This document shows positions 11,890-23,373 of a DNA stretch of 64,000 bases, piece by piece. Both the position numbers and the translations under genes were made by a program. The notes beneath the pieces were generated by a model. That model ran no database searches, was not told the origin of the DNA, and was given only the letters and a program-made list of their open reading frames with translations. The stretch is from Stomorhina lunata (taxonomy: Eukaryota > Arthropoda > Insecta > Diptera > Rhiniidae): NCBI GenBank assembly GCA_933228675.1, contig OW121743.1, positions 58,110,406-58,174,405 of the forward strand. Direction: 5' to 3'. Positions within the stretch are counted from its first letter, which is position 1, and every line of letters starts with the position of its first letter.

Positions 11890-12580
11890 CATTGACAAAA
11901 ATAGATCACTTAAGTATCACACAACGCACAAAAATTATCAAAACATACTACAAAAATGGTGACTCTGCAACAGCCACATATCGTACTTTAAGAGGAGATT
12001 ATGCTTCACATAATCGTCCAACTACGCAAGCAATTCGCAAAATTTTGAAGAAATTTTAAGAGATTGGAGCGGTTACAAATATTGTAAGGCCTGTGCATCA
12101 TTGCTTCGCTCGATCCGCTGGAAATAAAGCTGCTGTAAGATTAAGTGTTGTCGAAGACCCAACCGACTGACTGTGGAGCGTTATGGTCATATGATAATCG
12201 ACTTTTTTTGCCTGCTATTGAAGAACACGACTTAGAGAATATGGGATTTCAACTAGACGGTGCCACATGTCACACAACTCGAGCGAATACGACTTTGTTG
12301 CAAGAGACATTTCCTGGCCGCGTAATTTCTCGTCATATCAACTGGCCCCCAAGATCATGCAATTTGACACCATTAGACTTTTTTGTGGGGCTACGCGAAA
12401 GACCGTGTTTATGCAGATAAACCTTTAACTCTTGAGCACTTAAAAACTAACATTCGTCAAGTTATGGCTGAAATACCGCCTACTATGTGTCAAAAAGTGG
12501 TCTAAAATTACAGCAAAAGAATCAATGCTTGCAACATTCCGCGTGGTGGTCATTTAAATGATGTAGTGTTTCATACATAA
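11890..12580 (+). pseudogene. Tc1/mariner transposase remnant
   Basis: The N-terminal helix-turn-helix region is readable as QRTKIIKTYYKNGDSATATY and ASHNRPTTQAIRKILKKF (11920-12055), ending at a stop where Glu is expected. After a deletion the catalytic core resumes with QLDGATCHTT (second Asp, about 12257), then INWPPRSCNLTPLDFF, where the third catalytic Asp of the family is Asn. A frameshift follows in the LWGYVKD-like segment. The reading then recovers to RGGHLNDVVFHT and a stop at 12578-12580, matching the family's usual ...RGGH C-terminus. Inactive. Confidence 0.8.
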
Positions 12581-12607
12581 TGTCAACGTTCAAACTTTAC
12601 AATAAAA

Positions 12608-13984
12608 AAGAAGGGAATTTTGGAGCCTTTGCTTTTAAGAGAGTAAAACCGGGTAAAAAGGGGAAAAAATCAAAAACGTTATATCTCCTAAAGTAAAAGG
12701 TATAGAAACAAAATAAAAATTACGTTTTAAACAGCTATGAAAATAAGCGGACAGGTATTTGGTACTTTTTTGAAACTATGTCCGATAGGGGGTAAATAAG
12801 GGTGAAAATAGTAATTTGTGGCACTTTTTTAACCCACTCTAATTTAAAAAAAAGTATATAGAAAGGAACGTTGTACTGCAGTCAATAGATGTGAAAGAAA
12901 TATTGAACACGTATTTGGTATTTTTTGGATTTTGGGGCCAAAATGGGTAAAAAAAAGGATAAACTGAAAACTTAACATCTCAAAAATTAATATAAATAAA
13001 ATAAATGTTAACAGTGTTTTAATAAAATGTGCCGAATTCATTTGTTACCAAGGAAGTACCAAATATGCATATGAAACTTTTTTTAGGTGATAAAAAGGGG
13101 GAAAAATTATTAATGTTATAACTTTGAAACAAATGAATGTTTGTCTGTATGTATGTTCTTTATAGAATAGTAAACTGTGAATTTGATCATGTTATGCGAG
13201 GATGTTGCGGATAAGCCGGCGAAGGTTTTAAAGTTTGTAAGACTAATATCCGACAGGTGGCGCCACGTAAAATTACTAAAAATTAATTAAATCGTAAACT
13301 CTACGTTTGATCATGCTATGATCTTTAGCAAAGTTGTAGCGCATGAGCTGGCGAAGGCTTTTTAGTTGGTGTGAATAATATGCGACAGGTGGCGCTACAG
13401 AAAATTACTTAAGTCAATTTAATCGTAAGCTGTACATTTAATCATTCTATAATCTTTAGCAAAGTTATTGCGGATAAGCCGACGAAGGTTAATTAATTGG
13501 AATGTTTAAAGTCCGACAGGTGTCACAAAAGAGAATTACTTAAAGTGAATTAAATTGTTGTGCATTTGATCGTGTTTTAATCATAAGCAAAGTTGTTACG
13601 CATAAACTGACTAAGGTTTCTTAGTTGGTATGAAAAACTTCAGGTGGCGCCACAGAAAACTACTCAAAATGAATTAAATCGTAAACTGTGCATTTGATCA
13701 AACTATAACCTTTAGCAAAGTTGTTGCGCATGAGTTGACGGGGGTTTCTGTTGGTATCACCCATTTCCAAAATTATTCAAAATGAGTTAAAGTGTAAACT
13801 ATGCAAACTATGTATTGATCGGACAAAATAAATAAAATAATTTAAAATTAACTGAATACTTGGACAATGTCTTTCCTCTAAATTGATTTTAGTACATTAT
13901 AAAATAAAAATATATAAAAACTTTAAAATTTGCCTCAAATTGCTTATCATTAAGCTCCGAGCAAGGCTCGGTCAACCAGGTACT
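12608..13984 (+). mobile_element. TR element B, inserted into the 3' region of a Tc1/mariner
   Basis: This is the reverse complement of TR element A, from AAGGGAATTTTGGAGCC to the hairpin CCGAGC-AAG-GCTCGG at about 13957-13971 and the terminus GGTACT. It lacks A's outer ~160 bp with the (TA)n tract. It contains about five of the 131-bp units, including GACAGGTGGCGCCAC. It sits 3' of the transposase stop and inside the mariner terminal repeats, so it is the younger insertion. Confidence 0.8.
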
Positions 13985-14035
13985 ATGTGTTTTATTTACG
14001 TTCACTTTTGAAACCGCAAAATGGATAACTCGTTA

Positions 14036-14724
14036 CTTTTTACTTTTTCCATAAAAGTCTTATTTTTACAATTTTAAAACTGTGCTCTTCTACTATTAAA
14101 CTAATAGTCGGGAAACGTTATATGCATGTGCAAACAAATAATTAATGCTTGTGAACACAATATTCGGGGAACTCATAAGAAGTTGTATCATGTTGTATAG
14201 TTATAATGTTCATAACTTTTAAAAATAGTGTGAAAAGTAGAGAATCTCTGAAAAATTTGGAACAATAAATAACTAAATGTTGTTGTTAAAACTCGCCTAA
14301 AATCTGTTGTTCTTTTCTGAGGAAAAGTTATTTTTTTTTTTTTTGATTCTTATTTAAGTGGCCAGATTTCGTAGAAAATAGCGGCCAGGGTATCAGGGTT
14401 TGGTTCACAAACAGCGACCTATATCTTCATACAGGAAGCCAGAATCCTTGAACCAATATTTAGTTTGAGTTATATATGGTGCTCCACCAGTAAAGTTGAT
14501 AATGTGTAATAGTTTTTTCACAATAAAGTTGAGAACTTGTATTCCAAATTGATGATTTTTTTTGTTTGTTTTGTTAATTTGTAAGCAAGTGGCAACCTAA
14601 GCACATATGCAAAGTTGCCGTGTGTGACAAAATATAAAGATGAGAGGATAAAGATGGGCATTGAAAAATGCCTACTTCTTGGACATAAAACGCTGTGACT
14701 AACGGTTGAATATTAGTAATTTAG
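14036..14724. other. Interval holding the 3' flank of the I-like retrotransposon
   Basis: No gene was seen. On the minus strand, downstream of the stop at 14725, about 150 bp lead to an A-rich tract near 14555-14580 (T-rich on plus). That could be the 3' end of the retrotransposon, but no clear tail or target duplication could be established. Confidence 0.4.
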
Positions 14725-16188
14725 CTAAAAACGATCTAAAATGCTAGCCTCCTTAATAAAGTTGACTAACAGAGTATATATACCGACATCATTAGAATTA
14801 AGTAAATCAAATAAGTTTGTGAATTTATTAAATAACTGATGTTTGATTCTGATGTGATCAAATTCAGAACAATGGAAAATTTGATGTTACAAAAATCACA
14901 CTTGTCTGATGATTTCTTACCAATCATGTGAAGATAAACCCCACTATAACAGTGACCACATAAGAGTCTATTAATTAATTTAATATCAACAGGCGTCATT
15001 TTAACATTTTTGAACCACGGTTTACTCGGAATTTCAGGAAATAAAGAGTGGAAAAAACGTCCAGATACTTGAGATCTAGACTGATAGCTCTCCAACCATT
15101 CTCTATTTAAGGAGTTCCTAATTCTTAAAAGAGCGTCTCCATACGGAAGGTTGACCTCCAAAGAAGCTCCAACTGACACAGCTTGTTTAGCTAACATATC
15201 GACTTTTTCATTAAAACTAACTCCAACATGTGCAGGAACCCATACTACATGAACTTCTAAGACACCCGACTTTGTAATAGAATTTAATATATCTAAGACA
15301 AGAAAATTTTTTGTACTATCTGTGTAGATGACAAGATGTGATACATTGTCTTCAATAGCAATTTCTAGAGCCCTTCTTATGGCAATTAACTCACCAGTCA
15401 GTGAAGAAACCTTTTTGGCCAGTTTATGCAAGAAAAACCGACCTGTAAGAATATTAAGAACTGCACACCTAGTGCCAGAATCTGTGATGGAGGCATCAGT
15501 GGCAATTAGTGTAAAATTTTGGGATTTATAGCCAGAAACAGAGTGACGATAGTGAACAGAGAGAACATCAGGTGAGATACCTTCATTTTTGTTAAAGGAA
15601 GTCTCGATAAAAATTTTAAGTTTTGCTGTAGGTTTACATTCACTTATAAATTGGGAGGAATCAAAAACATCTTTAAATTTCCTGTAGACAAAGGAGTAAC
15701 TATTGATGAGCTGAGCAGGAGCTGATCGTATTAGTTCCATAAGAGATGGATTAAAACAAGCTATTTTTAAAAGTTCCTTGGACGCAAGGTAAACTGACCT
15801 AAGGCTAGGAGGTAGCTCATTAGCTAAGACATAAATGGCTTGAATTGGTGTGGATGGACATACATCCAAACAACGTCTAAGGCTAGCATTTTGAAATGTT
15901 TGAGTTTTTCTGTCTATATACAATTGGTGCATGGGCGGTAGTAGCTCTAGCATATTCAATTTTACCCCTAATAAACGACCTATAGAACTTTAAACTGGTT
16001 TGAGGGCTTAGACCTCCCCTTATGTTGGTTAATTTTTTCAAAAGATTGGTGGCCGAAGAGGACTCTCTAAGGACACGACTGTAATGGTCATTGACAGTTA
16101 AGGTATTTTGAGGAAAAATTACCGATGTTTGCAGCTGTTGCTCTTTTGTTCCCACGACATGTCGGATTCTTCGAACAAAGACCTTCAC
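14725..16188 (-). pseudogene. I-like non-LTR retrotransposon ORF2 tail with RNase H domain
   Basis: Encodes the C-terminal part of a retrotransposon polyprotein: post-RT 'thumb' region, RNase HI and a cysteine cluster. The first segment (16188-15883) has SATNLLKKLTNIRGGLSP and YRSFIRGKIEYA. The next frame (15959-14766) carries RNase H with ATDAS (Asp155 of that 397-residue frame), TGELIAI (Glu190), YTDST (Asp214) and WVPAHVG...NEKVDMLA (His244, Asp254), so all DEDD residues are present. Then comes CDFCN. Two 1-bp shifts break it. One is an extra A in the A5 run near 15912. The other, near 14875, is after which another frame supplies HCSEFDHIR (rest of a CCHC motif) and runs to a stop at 14725. 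RNase H plus the terminal CCHC suggests the I/LOA side of the jockey superfamily. The RT core is missing, as in 5'-truncated copies. Confidence 0.82.
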
Positions 16189-16199
16189 TTCTGCGATAA

Positions 16200-16740
16200 A
16201 GCCAAAAGCAACTCAGTTACAACATCAACAACAGTTGTTTTACTACAACCATTCACCAAGTCATGCAAGTGCTAAGACTCACTTGCCATTGATGCCACAC
16301 ATCTTGTGAATCCCCCCAATTGTTTAACATACAGTATGTACATTTTCATGTTAATGGATTACAACCAGAGTGGGGATTATTGTAACAATTCCATACATTG
16401 CCTTGCATGGAACATTGCGTTTTTTGTGCAACTTTTTTTTTCTTTCCATTTTTTTTGCTGTTAAATGTAACATACATATTGTGCTTCAAGTGGCATGTTA
16501 CTAAAGTTGAAGATGTATTTTTTTTCAGACATTTTTTGTGTAGTGGCTGCTATTTACAGGGTTTTATATTAAAGAAAGGAGTTGCAACAAGAGAAGAAAA
16601 AGTAAAATAATAATAAACAAACATTTTGAAATATAAACAAATGTGTAACAAACAAAATTTCCTGAAGAAAGTTAAGGTGTTGTCGAATAGTGGAAGCTGT
16701 ACAAAAATGGGAAAAAAGTTAAAGTTCTTAATATTAAAAC
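16200..16740. other. Interval without recognisable gene
   Basis: Short open frames only; no motif recognised. Confidence 0.4.
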
Positions 16741-17138
<398 letters not shown>

Positions 17139-17140
17139 TT

Positions 17141-17855
17141 ATTATACCCTTCACCACCATAGGTGGAAAGGGTATTATAAGTTTGTACTGATGTATGAAA
17201 CGCATAGAAATATTTGTCTTAGACCCACCTTTTAGTATACCAATAGTCTTAGTCCGTCTGGCTGGTTGGCTGGCTGGACCCCCATGTAAACCTTGTAATC
17301 AAACTACAGGTCGCAATTCTAAAGATGATTTGATGAAATTTGGCACAGAACATTTTTTTGATAAACGGTCCATTATTTATGGTACCTCCCATAGGTCCCA
17401 CTTCCCGGAATTGATATATTGGCCACAAATATAAATATTTTTTCATTAAATTTAAAACAAATACTGCTTATGTAAACTAAAATCACTGTACCAAATTTCG
17501 TTGAAATCGGTCCACATTTGACCATAGCTCCCATACAAACTCTTCTCTCGAAAATCACGCTCGTAAATCAAAATATAATGAGAATTTCAAGTTTATTTTT
17601 TGCATACATAATTTTTTTAACAACTGTAATTAATTTGTCAAATTTCGAGATAGTCGGTCCACATTTGAACCTAGCTCTGATATAAGTCCAAATAAAGAAA
17701 ACAGCTTAAATATATAAGTTTTGAGAAAATGTTTGTATGATGACAAAATTTAGCAAATATTTGTATTTACACACGAAAAATAACACCTTTGACCTTAGTG
17801 GTGAAGGGTATCGTATGGTCGGGCTTGACCGACTACAGCACTTTCTTACACTTAT
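17141..17855 (+). mobile_element. Dispersed element R1, copy c
   Basis: Near full length, from the hairpin ACCCTTCACCACCATAGGTG to GGTCGGGCTTGACCGACTAC and CTTTCTTAC. It has a small deletion near 17250 (the CGATTTAGCGATG segment is missing) and another near 17360. It begins within 3 bp of the SINE head. Confidence 0.88.
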
Positions 17856-18049
17856 ATAAAAAACATAATTCTAATAAATAACTATCTAAATTGTTAATAT
17901 TTTATGTATATACATTTATATATCGAAAGCTCAATTGCGCAAGTGATATAGGGGATGTTAGATACCAAGCAACGGTTATGATTGGTTAAAACTTGATAAG
18001 CCCAGGCTATTCTTGGTTATTCTTCATCCTAACTGTGAACACTGACCTC

Positions 18050-19690
18050 CTCGTGGTATCATCCTGGTGACTTCGTTAACACCAAATTTTTGTTAAAATA
18101 AAACAAAAACGGTTTTGGATATCAATGAAATTCTTTATTCCTATAAAAGCATGTTTGATGTCATTATGTATGAAATTCGATTTCTTTTGCATGGCCAGAA
18201 CGGGCACGATTGCAGAAGTCCAGACTCTAAACCCAATTTTCGACGGGTTTTCAAGCATGAATTGACCGATACTGCTGTAATTTCACGTTTGATATTAATA
18301 CGAAGTTTATCAATCGTCGCTGGCTTGTTGGTATAGACCATAGATTTGACGTAGTTAGCCCCACAGGAAATAATCTAACGGCGTCAAATTTTACGACCGA
18401 GGCGGTCAATCGACTTAACCATTTCGTGAAATAACACGTTCTCCAAACTTGGCTTTTAATAAATTGATTGCGACATTCGCTGTGTAGCTTGTGGCGTCGT
18501 CCTGTTGGAACCACATGTCCCCCAAGTCCAGATCATCCAATTGGGTCCAAAAATATGCGGCTTACATTGAACGGTGGCGATTCCCATTAACAGTAAAGCA
18601 TGCAGAACACCCAGACGCTGAACCCAATTTTCGACGGGTTTCAAGCATAATTAGCCGATAAATTAGTCCGATATTAGTATGAAGTTCATCAATCGTCTCT
18701 GGCTTGTTGGTATAGACGATAGACTTGACGTAGCCACACTGGAAAAAATCTTACGGCGTCAAATCGCACGACCGAGGCGGCGGGAGATAACACATTCTCC
18801 AAACTTAGTTTTCAATAAATTGATTGCGACATTCGCTGTGTGGCTTGTATTGTCGTCCTTTTGGAATCACATGTCCTCCAAGTCCATATCATCCAATTGG
18901 GGCCAAAAATATGCGTCTATCATTGAACGATAGCGATTCACAGTAACGTGCCGGGTCTTGATTATCACGGAAGAAGTACGGCCTAATGACGCTGCCTTCA
19001 CATAAAACGCACCAAACCGTAATTTTTTCGGGATGCAATGATGACTCGTGGAGTACGTGTGGTTTGCTACCTGACCAATTATGCATATTATGTATATTGA
19101 CGAAGCCTTTCAGCCAGAAATGAGCCTCATCGCTGAAGGTGATTTTCGATGAAAATCCGAATCGTTATCAAGTTCTTGCTCAGCCCATTTCATTAACATA
19201 CGACGCTTTTGATGATCAAGTGGCTTCAGTTCTTGATCTTGTAAGGCTGTAAGCCAAGGTCTATCGCGAAATTCGCCACAACGACGTCATAGAGATGCCC
19301 AACACTTGAGAACGACGTGTGAGAGACACATTTGGGCTTCCTTCAACTGAAGCCTCAGCGGCAGCAATATTCTCGACACTAAGGGCACTTCTTTATCTCA
19401 ATGGCGCGGGAAAATTTTGTACTGTGAATGTGGATTCAAATTTTTCTACTAGACGCTCAATTGTTGATCTGCTAGGAAGATTATGACGACCATAAATTGG
19501 ACGTAGCGCTTTTAACGTTGAGGCCACTGACTCCGAATTTCGGTTATAACTTTTAATAATTTCGACTAGTTGTTGGCTCGTATATCTTTCCATCTTGAAA
19601 TAGCAAACCTTATTGAAGAAAAATGTCAAAAGAGCAGTTAGAAATATGGCGTCATCTACTGTCCCTGTCGCTGTACTTTTGTAACGTCCC
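18050..19690 (-). pseudogene. Mariner-like transposase relic, second family, with duplicated 3' part
   Basis: Minus-strand reading starts with MERYTSQQLVEIIKSYNR (about 19593), then LRPIYGRHNLPSRSTIERL. Following frames give QELKPLDHQKRRMLMKWAEQ (about 19190-19240), FHRKS...MRLISG (first-Asp region, decayed), HPEKITVWC with PYFFRDNQ (about 18960-19040) and DDMDLEDM with HTANVAINLL (second-Asp region, Asp context altered). The tail is ...IGIKNFIDIQNR near 18115. Many stops and frameshifts are present. The C-terminal ~380 bp occurs twice. The 5' leader GACAGTAGATGACGCCATAT matches the relic at 23.77 kb, which belongs to the same family. Confidence 0.8.
18210..18960 (-). repeat. Two diverged tandem copies of a transposase C-terminal segment
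   Basis: The segment 18210-18590 (containing AATTTTCGACGGGTTTTCAA and AATAAATTGATTGCGACATT) recurs at 18591-18960 with the same order of motifs. Copies differ at many sites and by small indels; for example the second lacks the CAATCGACTTAACC stretch. Either a tandem duplication or two family members joined at equivalent positions would give this pattern. Confidence 0.85.
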
Positions 19691-19828
19691 TGTTGAAAAC
19701 TTTAGTTAGTTTACATGTGCCGTGAGTTCTACCATAAGAACTATAAAAAATATGGTTAGAACGTCGGGCTAGTAACCCACTCCTGAAAAAAAAAACAATA
19801 GCTATGAGAAATCTAAATTTAGAATAAC

Positions 19829-20010
19829 AACGGTCCCCTCTAATGTTAAAAGAGGACGTCAGAAACCTCAATGGAAAAACCAAGTGGAGGAAAATCTTTC
19901 AAAGCTCGGCCACGCAATTGGAGAATATGAGCGCAACATCGAAAAGCCTAGATTTCTAAAATATGATCGGCCTTTGACCTTAATAGATTGTAAATATAGG
20001 CCATTTAAGT
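19829..20010 (+). pseudogene. Possible LINE C-terminal fragment
   Basis: One plus-strand frame gives KRGRQKPQWKNQVEENLSKL, resembling the K/R-rich 'RGRPxxRWxDQVEEDL' segment near the C-terminus of RTE-like and related LINE proteins. The rest (up to a stop near 20010) is not recognisable. Low confidence, because only about 20 residues support it. Confidence 0.28.
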
Positions 20011-20014
20011 AAGT

Positions 20015-20245
20015 AAGCAAGATACCCATGTCGCTTTATGGATTTTAAGGTGTGGAAACTTGGTGCTGCTTACTACCATATTGCGCGCCGCCGCATTGGA
20101 GATCAGCCTTATACCATTGTCAGATGTTTCGCTATGAAGGCTGAATTTAATAACAATAGGCCCATCTTTGCGTTAAAATCACCCAGTATTATTTTTACAT
20201 CACATCACCTTATCAGCTTGAGGAAGTCTATGATATCATCACGTA
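20015..20245 (-). pseudogene. LINE endonuclease domain fragment (RTE-like)
   Basis: The minus strand reads DIIDFLKLI, then a stop, then CDVKIILGDFNAKMG. After a frameshift it continues with DNGIRLISNAAARNMVVSST and KFPHLKIHKATWVS. This is the apurinic-endonuclease-like domain: the GDFN motif contains a catalytic Asp/Asn pair, and the HK.TW(V)S block precedes the usual ...QIDHI motif, which is absent. Truncated on both sides. It may belong with the RTE-like 3' fragments at 23.9, 25.3 and 47.7 kb. Confidence 0.72.
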
Positions 20246-20475
20246 CAGCTGCGACATTTTCGGTCGATCGACCTAATCGAAGGCGCGTTGTTGTCTTTAC
20301 TGCACTAACAGACCCAGTTTCGGCAAATTTATCCATTAATCTCTTTACAGTTGACTCTTTTGTAGCATTGTGTCCCCAAATTGATCGCAATTTGCGAACT
20401 GTAGCCACAAAACTTTCACCATTTTGGTAAAACAATTTCACAAAATGCGTTGTTCATTCGTATAGCGCTCCATTT
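20240..20475 (-). pseudogene. Mariner-like transposase N-terminus (HTH) fragment
   Basis: The minus strand starts with MERYTNEQRIL at 20475 and shifts frame by one. It continues VKLFYQNGESFVATVRKLRS, then TKESTVKRLMDKFAETGSV and RSTENVAAVR. These are the two helix-turn-helix motifs of a third mariner-like family. It ends where the LINE endonuclease segment begins, so the two are a mosaic. No catalytic core is present. Confidence 0.75.
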
Positions 20476-20479
20476 TTAC

Positions 20480-21759
20480 TCGTACCTTCTACTAGCAAAC
20501 AATAACAATAGTTCAAATGCCAAACAATGACACTTCAAATCGCGTCAAATTTAAAAATTGCGTTCTAGTTGGGACATTTATATCATATACTTCCTCAAGC
20601 TGATAAGCCTCAGATGGAAGTATTTAGCTTCAAGACTAACCTTTCGGTTACTGGCGTGAACCTGGAAACCAGATTTCGCATTCTTTTGTTTATCATAAAT
20701 CGACAGCGAAATTGGTGTCTACTTTCATGACCAGTGTTACCAGATTAATTAAAAATCAATTTTCTCATTCCCTTTTTCCTCAAATTTAATGACATTAACA
20801 ATGATCTAATGTTACAAATCTCTTGTAAAATCCTATAGTGTTCCTATCATGTAGTTTCCCGGTTATAATTAAAACTAAAAAGCATGCAAGAATAACAAAG
20901 ACATGTTTAAAACAAAAACATTTTAGGAAAGTAGAGAAAAAAATCTGTGGCATGTTGAGGCATTTGCAGCTCCAAACCGTGATGATGATGATGACGACGA
21001 TGACTACAACAGCGGGGAGGATGGATAGAGATGAGGCTCATATTAATGTTGATGGCGATGGCAACCAACCATGCCAGAGTCACATCAAAAGACAACAGAA
21101 ACAGAGAGACGGACATAAAGACAGACAACCTTAAAAGCTTTCAAATGAACGTTTGGATAGTTAGACAAGACAGACAACCAGCCAGGCAAACGGACGGATG
21201 GTTAAACAAACACAATCACAGAGCTATCTCACTGTGGTTGAGATACATAGCTCTTATTTTTTTTGTCCCCCCCCAACATGGCACATAATAACGGTTTCTC
21301 TTTAGAAATGAAAACTACACACGATTCATCATCCAGTAAATGCACCTCCACTAAATGCATACAGTAAATTATGGATAGATGCTTTCGAATAATTAGGGGA
21401 TAGTAGGAAATGGAATGTATTATTATTAAAAGACATGGAAGTATACAATTTTAAGGCACAAAAGCGTTTGAGACAGTTTTCTTTGAGGCCATTAACAGGA
21501 GTTTACTGTAACACGCTTAATGCCAAGTTCTATAGACATTTTGGTTTAAATTTTCAAAGTTTTTCTTATTGAGGCAAATATTACTTTTTTTCTATTACAA
21601 TTCTAAATCAATATCAATGAAGTTAAGAGCAGAAGGTTGCCTTTTATGTTTAGAGATTAGACAAAACAAAAGTATAGTATACATGAGAACCAACATTGGA
21701 ATAACTTTTTCCATTGGGTACTTATCAAATACTTCATCAGGTGTCTAATAGCAAATTTA
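20480..21759. other. Interval without recognisable gene
   Basis: At about 20579-20606 the words ATACTTCCTCAAGCTGATAA repeat, in inverse orientation, the LINE segment at 20210-20240. A GATGATGATGACGACGATGA microsatellite-like tract lies at about 20981-21008, and a C-run at 21268. The overlapping open frames 20838-21134 and 21031-21288 look fortuitous. Confidence 0.4.
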
Positions 21760-21765
21760 GTTGAG

Positions 21766-21855
21766 GAAGCTTTAGCTTAGTTAGTAAACACATCGACTCT
21801 TAAGCTTAACATCATATTGAGCCTGGGTTCGAGCGTCAGTCACAGCAGCAATATT
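21766..21855 (+). repeat. tRNA-like segment, possible SINE head
   Basis: TTTAGCTTAGTTAGTAAACA is followed 40-50 bp later by CCTGGGTTCGAGCGTCAGT. The second word fits a pol III B box (GGTTCGAnnC) and the first loosely fits an A box. No cloverleaf with a proper acceptor stem could be built, so it is not called a tRNA gene. Confidence 0.35.
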
Positions 21856-21869
21856 TTCATTTATTAATA

Positions 21870-22447
21870 ACACTGCTCTGCAGCCAAATCCTCCTTTTAA
21901 TAAAACTATGTGGACTACATGGATTTTGATGCGCTAAACTCAGATCCGTTGTCAGTTTTTTTCCATCAGATCTGGATTTTTTATATGGGCGTGGCAAATT
22001 TTTCCCCTTAAATTAGTCAGGTACGGAGACTTATTTCGTCCTAACTCTTGAACGACTCATCCGATTTTCAAAATTAAAACACTTGAAGATGCATAACAAA
22101 ATTGCATTTATTTTAATCTAATATAATTTTTCTGTATCTCTTATCGTTTTGGAGTTATTTAGAAATTAATGGAGAAAAATTTTTTTTTCGTGCGAAATTC
22201 GTAATTTTTTTCAGGTTAAAAATGTAATTAAAAAAAAGATAAAGTAAAATTTTAACATTTTAAACATTTTTCTAAGAGCTACATATCTTAAGAATAAAAT
22301 AAGCTATAAACCATAAAAATCGGTTAAAAAATGTGATCTCATGGAGAAAAACCGAAAACTGATTTGAGTTTAGTGCATCAAGATCCATATAGTCCGCATA
22401 GTTTTATTAAAAGGAAAGACAAAAAATGAATTTTTGCAGAGCAGTGT
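21870..22447. mobile_element. MITE with ~100-bp terminal inverted repeats
   Basis: The left end begins ACACTGCTCTGCA and contains TTTTAATAAAACTATGTGGA and TGATGCGCTAAACTCAGATC. The right end is the reverse complement of the same blocks (GTTTAGTGCATCAAGATCC, CGCATAGTTTTATTAAAAGG, TGCAGAGCAGTGT). The match extends inward over about 100 bp with small indels. If the repeat is taken as ATAACACTG.../...CAGTGTAAT, the flanks are TTA on both sides, a possible 3-bp target duplication. No coding capacity was seen. R1 copy d starts 12 bp further on. Confidence 0.85.
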
Positions 22448-22458
22448 AATTTATATTA

Positions 22459-23255
22459 AAACAAGTAAGAATGAGCTATAGTCGGTTAAGCCCGACCATA
22501 CGATACCATTCACCACTAAGATCAAAGGTGTTCTTTTTTCTATATAAAGACAAATATTTGCTAAATTTTGAAATCATACAAACATTTTCTAAAAACTTAT
22601 ATATTTAAGCTGTTTTCGACATTTGGACTTATATGAGAGCTAGGGTCAAATGTGGACTGATTATCTAGAAATTTGGCAAATTGATTACAGTTGTTACAAG
22701 AATTATGTATGAAAAAAATAAACTTAAAATTCAAATTATCTTCTGATTTACGAGCGTTTTAGTGAATTTTGTCTCATTTAGTGCGTTTTGAGAAGAGTTT
22801 GTATGGGAGCTATGGTTAAATGTGGACCGATTTCAACGAAATTTGGTACAGTGATGTAGGTTTATATAAGCAGTATTTGTTTTAAATTTCATGAAAAAAT
22901 ATTGATTTTTGTAGCCAATATATCGATTCCGGGAAGTGGGACCTATGGGAGGTACCATAAATAATGGACCGATTTGGACGAATTTCAATAGCCATGGTCC
23001 CGAATTTCAATAACAATGATCTGTGCCAAATTTCATAATTATCTTCAGAATTGCGACCTGTAGTTTTATTACAATGTTTACATGGGGGTCCAGCCAGCCA
23101 GCCGTCCAGCCAGACGGACGGACATCGCTAAATCGACTCAGAAAGTGACTCTAACCCTATTGGTATACTAAAAGATGGGTCTACGACAAATATTTCTATG
23201 CGTTACATACATCAGCACAAACCCTTTCCACCTATGGTGGTGAAGGGTATAATTA
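22459..23255 (-). mobile_element. Dispersed element R1, copy d
   Basis: Full-length minus copy from AAACAAGTAAGAATGAGCTA to the terminal hairpin CCTTTCCACCTATGGTGG and TGAAGGGTATAA. It retains the CCAGCCAGCCGTCCAGCCAG proto-microsatellite. It is one of the best copies for a consensus. Confidence 0.9.
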
Positions 23256-23373
23256 AATTGCCACAGCATACAGCAATAACATGCAGTCGATGTAAAATAA
23301 ATAAAATTGGCTGTAGAAGAAAAAACAATGCATCTAAATATCAACAAATGTCGCAACTTATATATATGTATAA

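Larger units (their letters stand above)
11801..14033 (+). mobile_element. Tc1/mariner-type element with TA target, interrupted by TR element B
   Basis: The left end (TTATCCATTTCGTGGTTTC at about 11806) matches, in reverse complement, the right end at 14004-14030 (GAAACCGCAAAATGGATAA) over about 27 bp. Both ends are flanked by TA (11799-11800 and 14034-14035), the hallmark of this superfamily. Removing the 1.38-kb TR element leaves about 0.86 kb, so the element has also lost the middle of its transposase. The family differs from the GGGTGTTTTT mariners elsewhere in the window. Confidence 0.82.

Noticed and set aside
20838..21134. 98-residue plus-strand frame near a GAT microsatellite
   Set aside because: Contains the microsatellite, overlaps other frames of similar length, no recognised domain.
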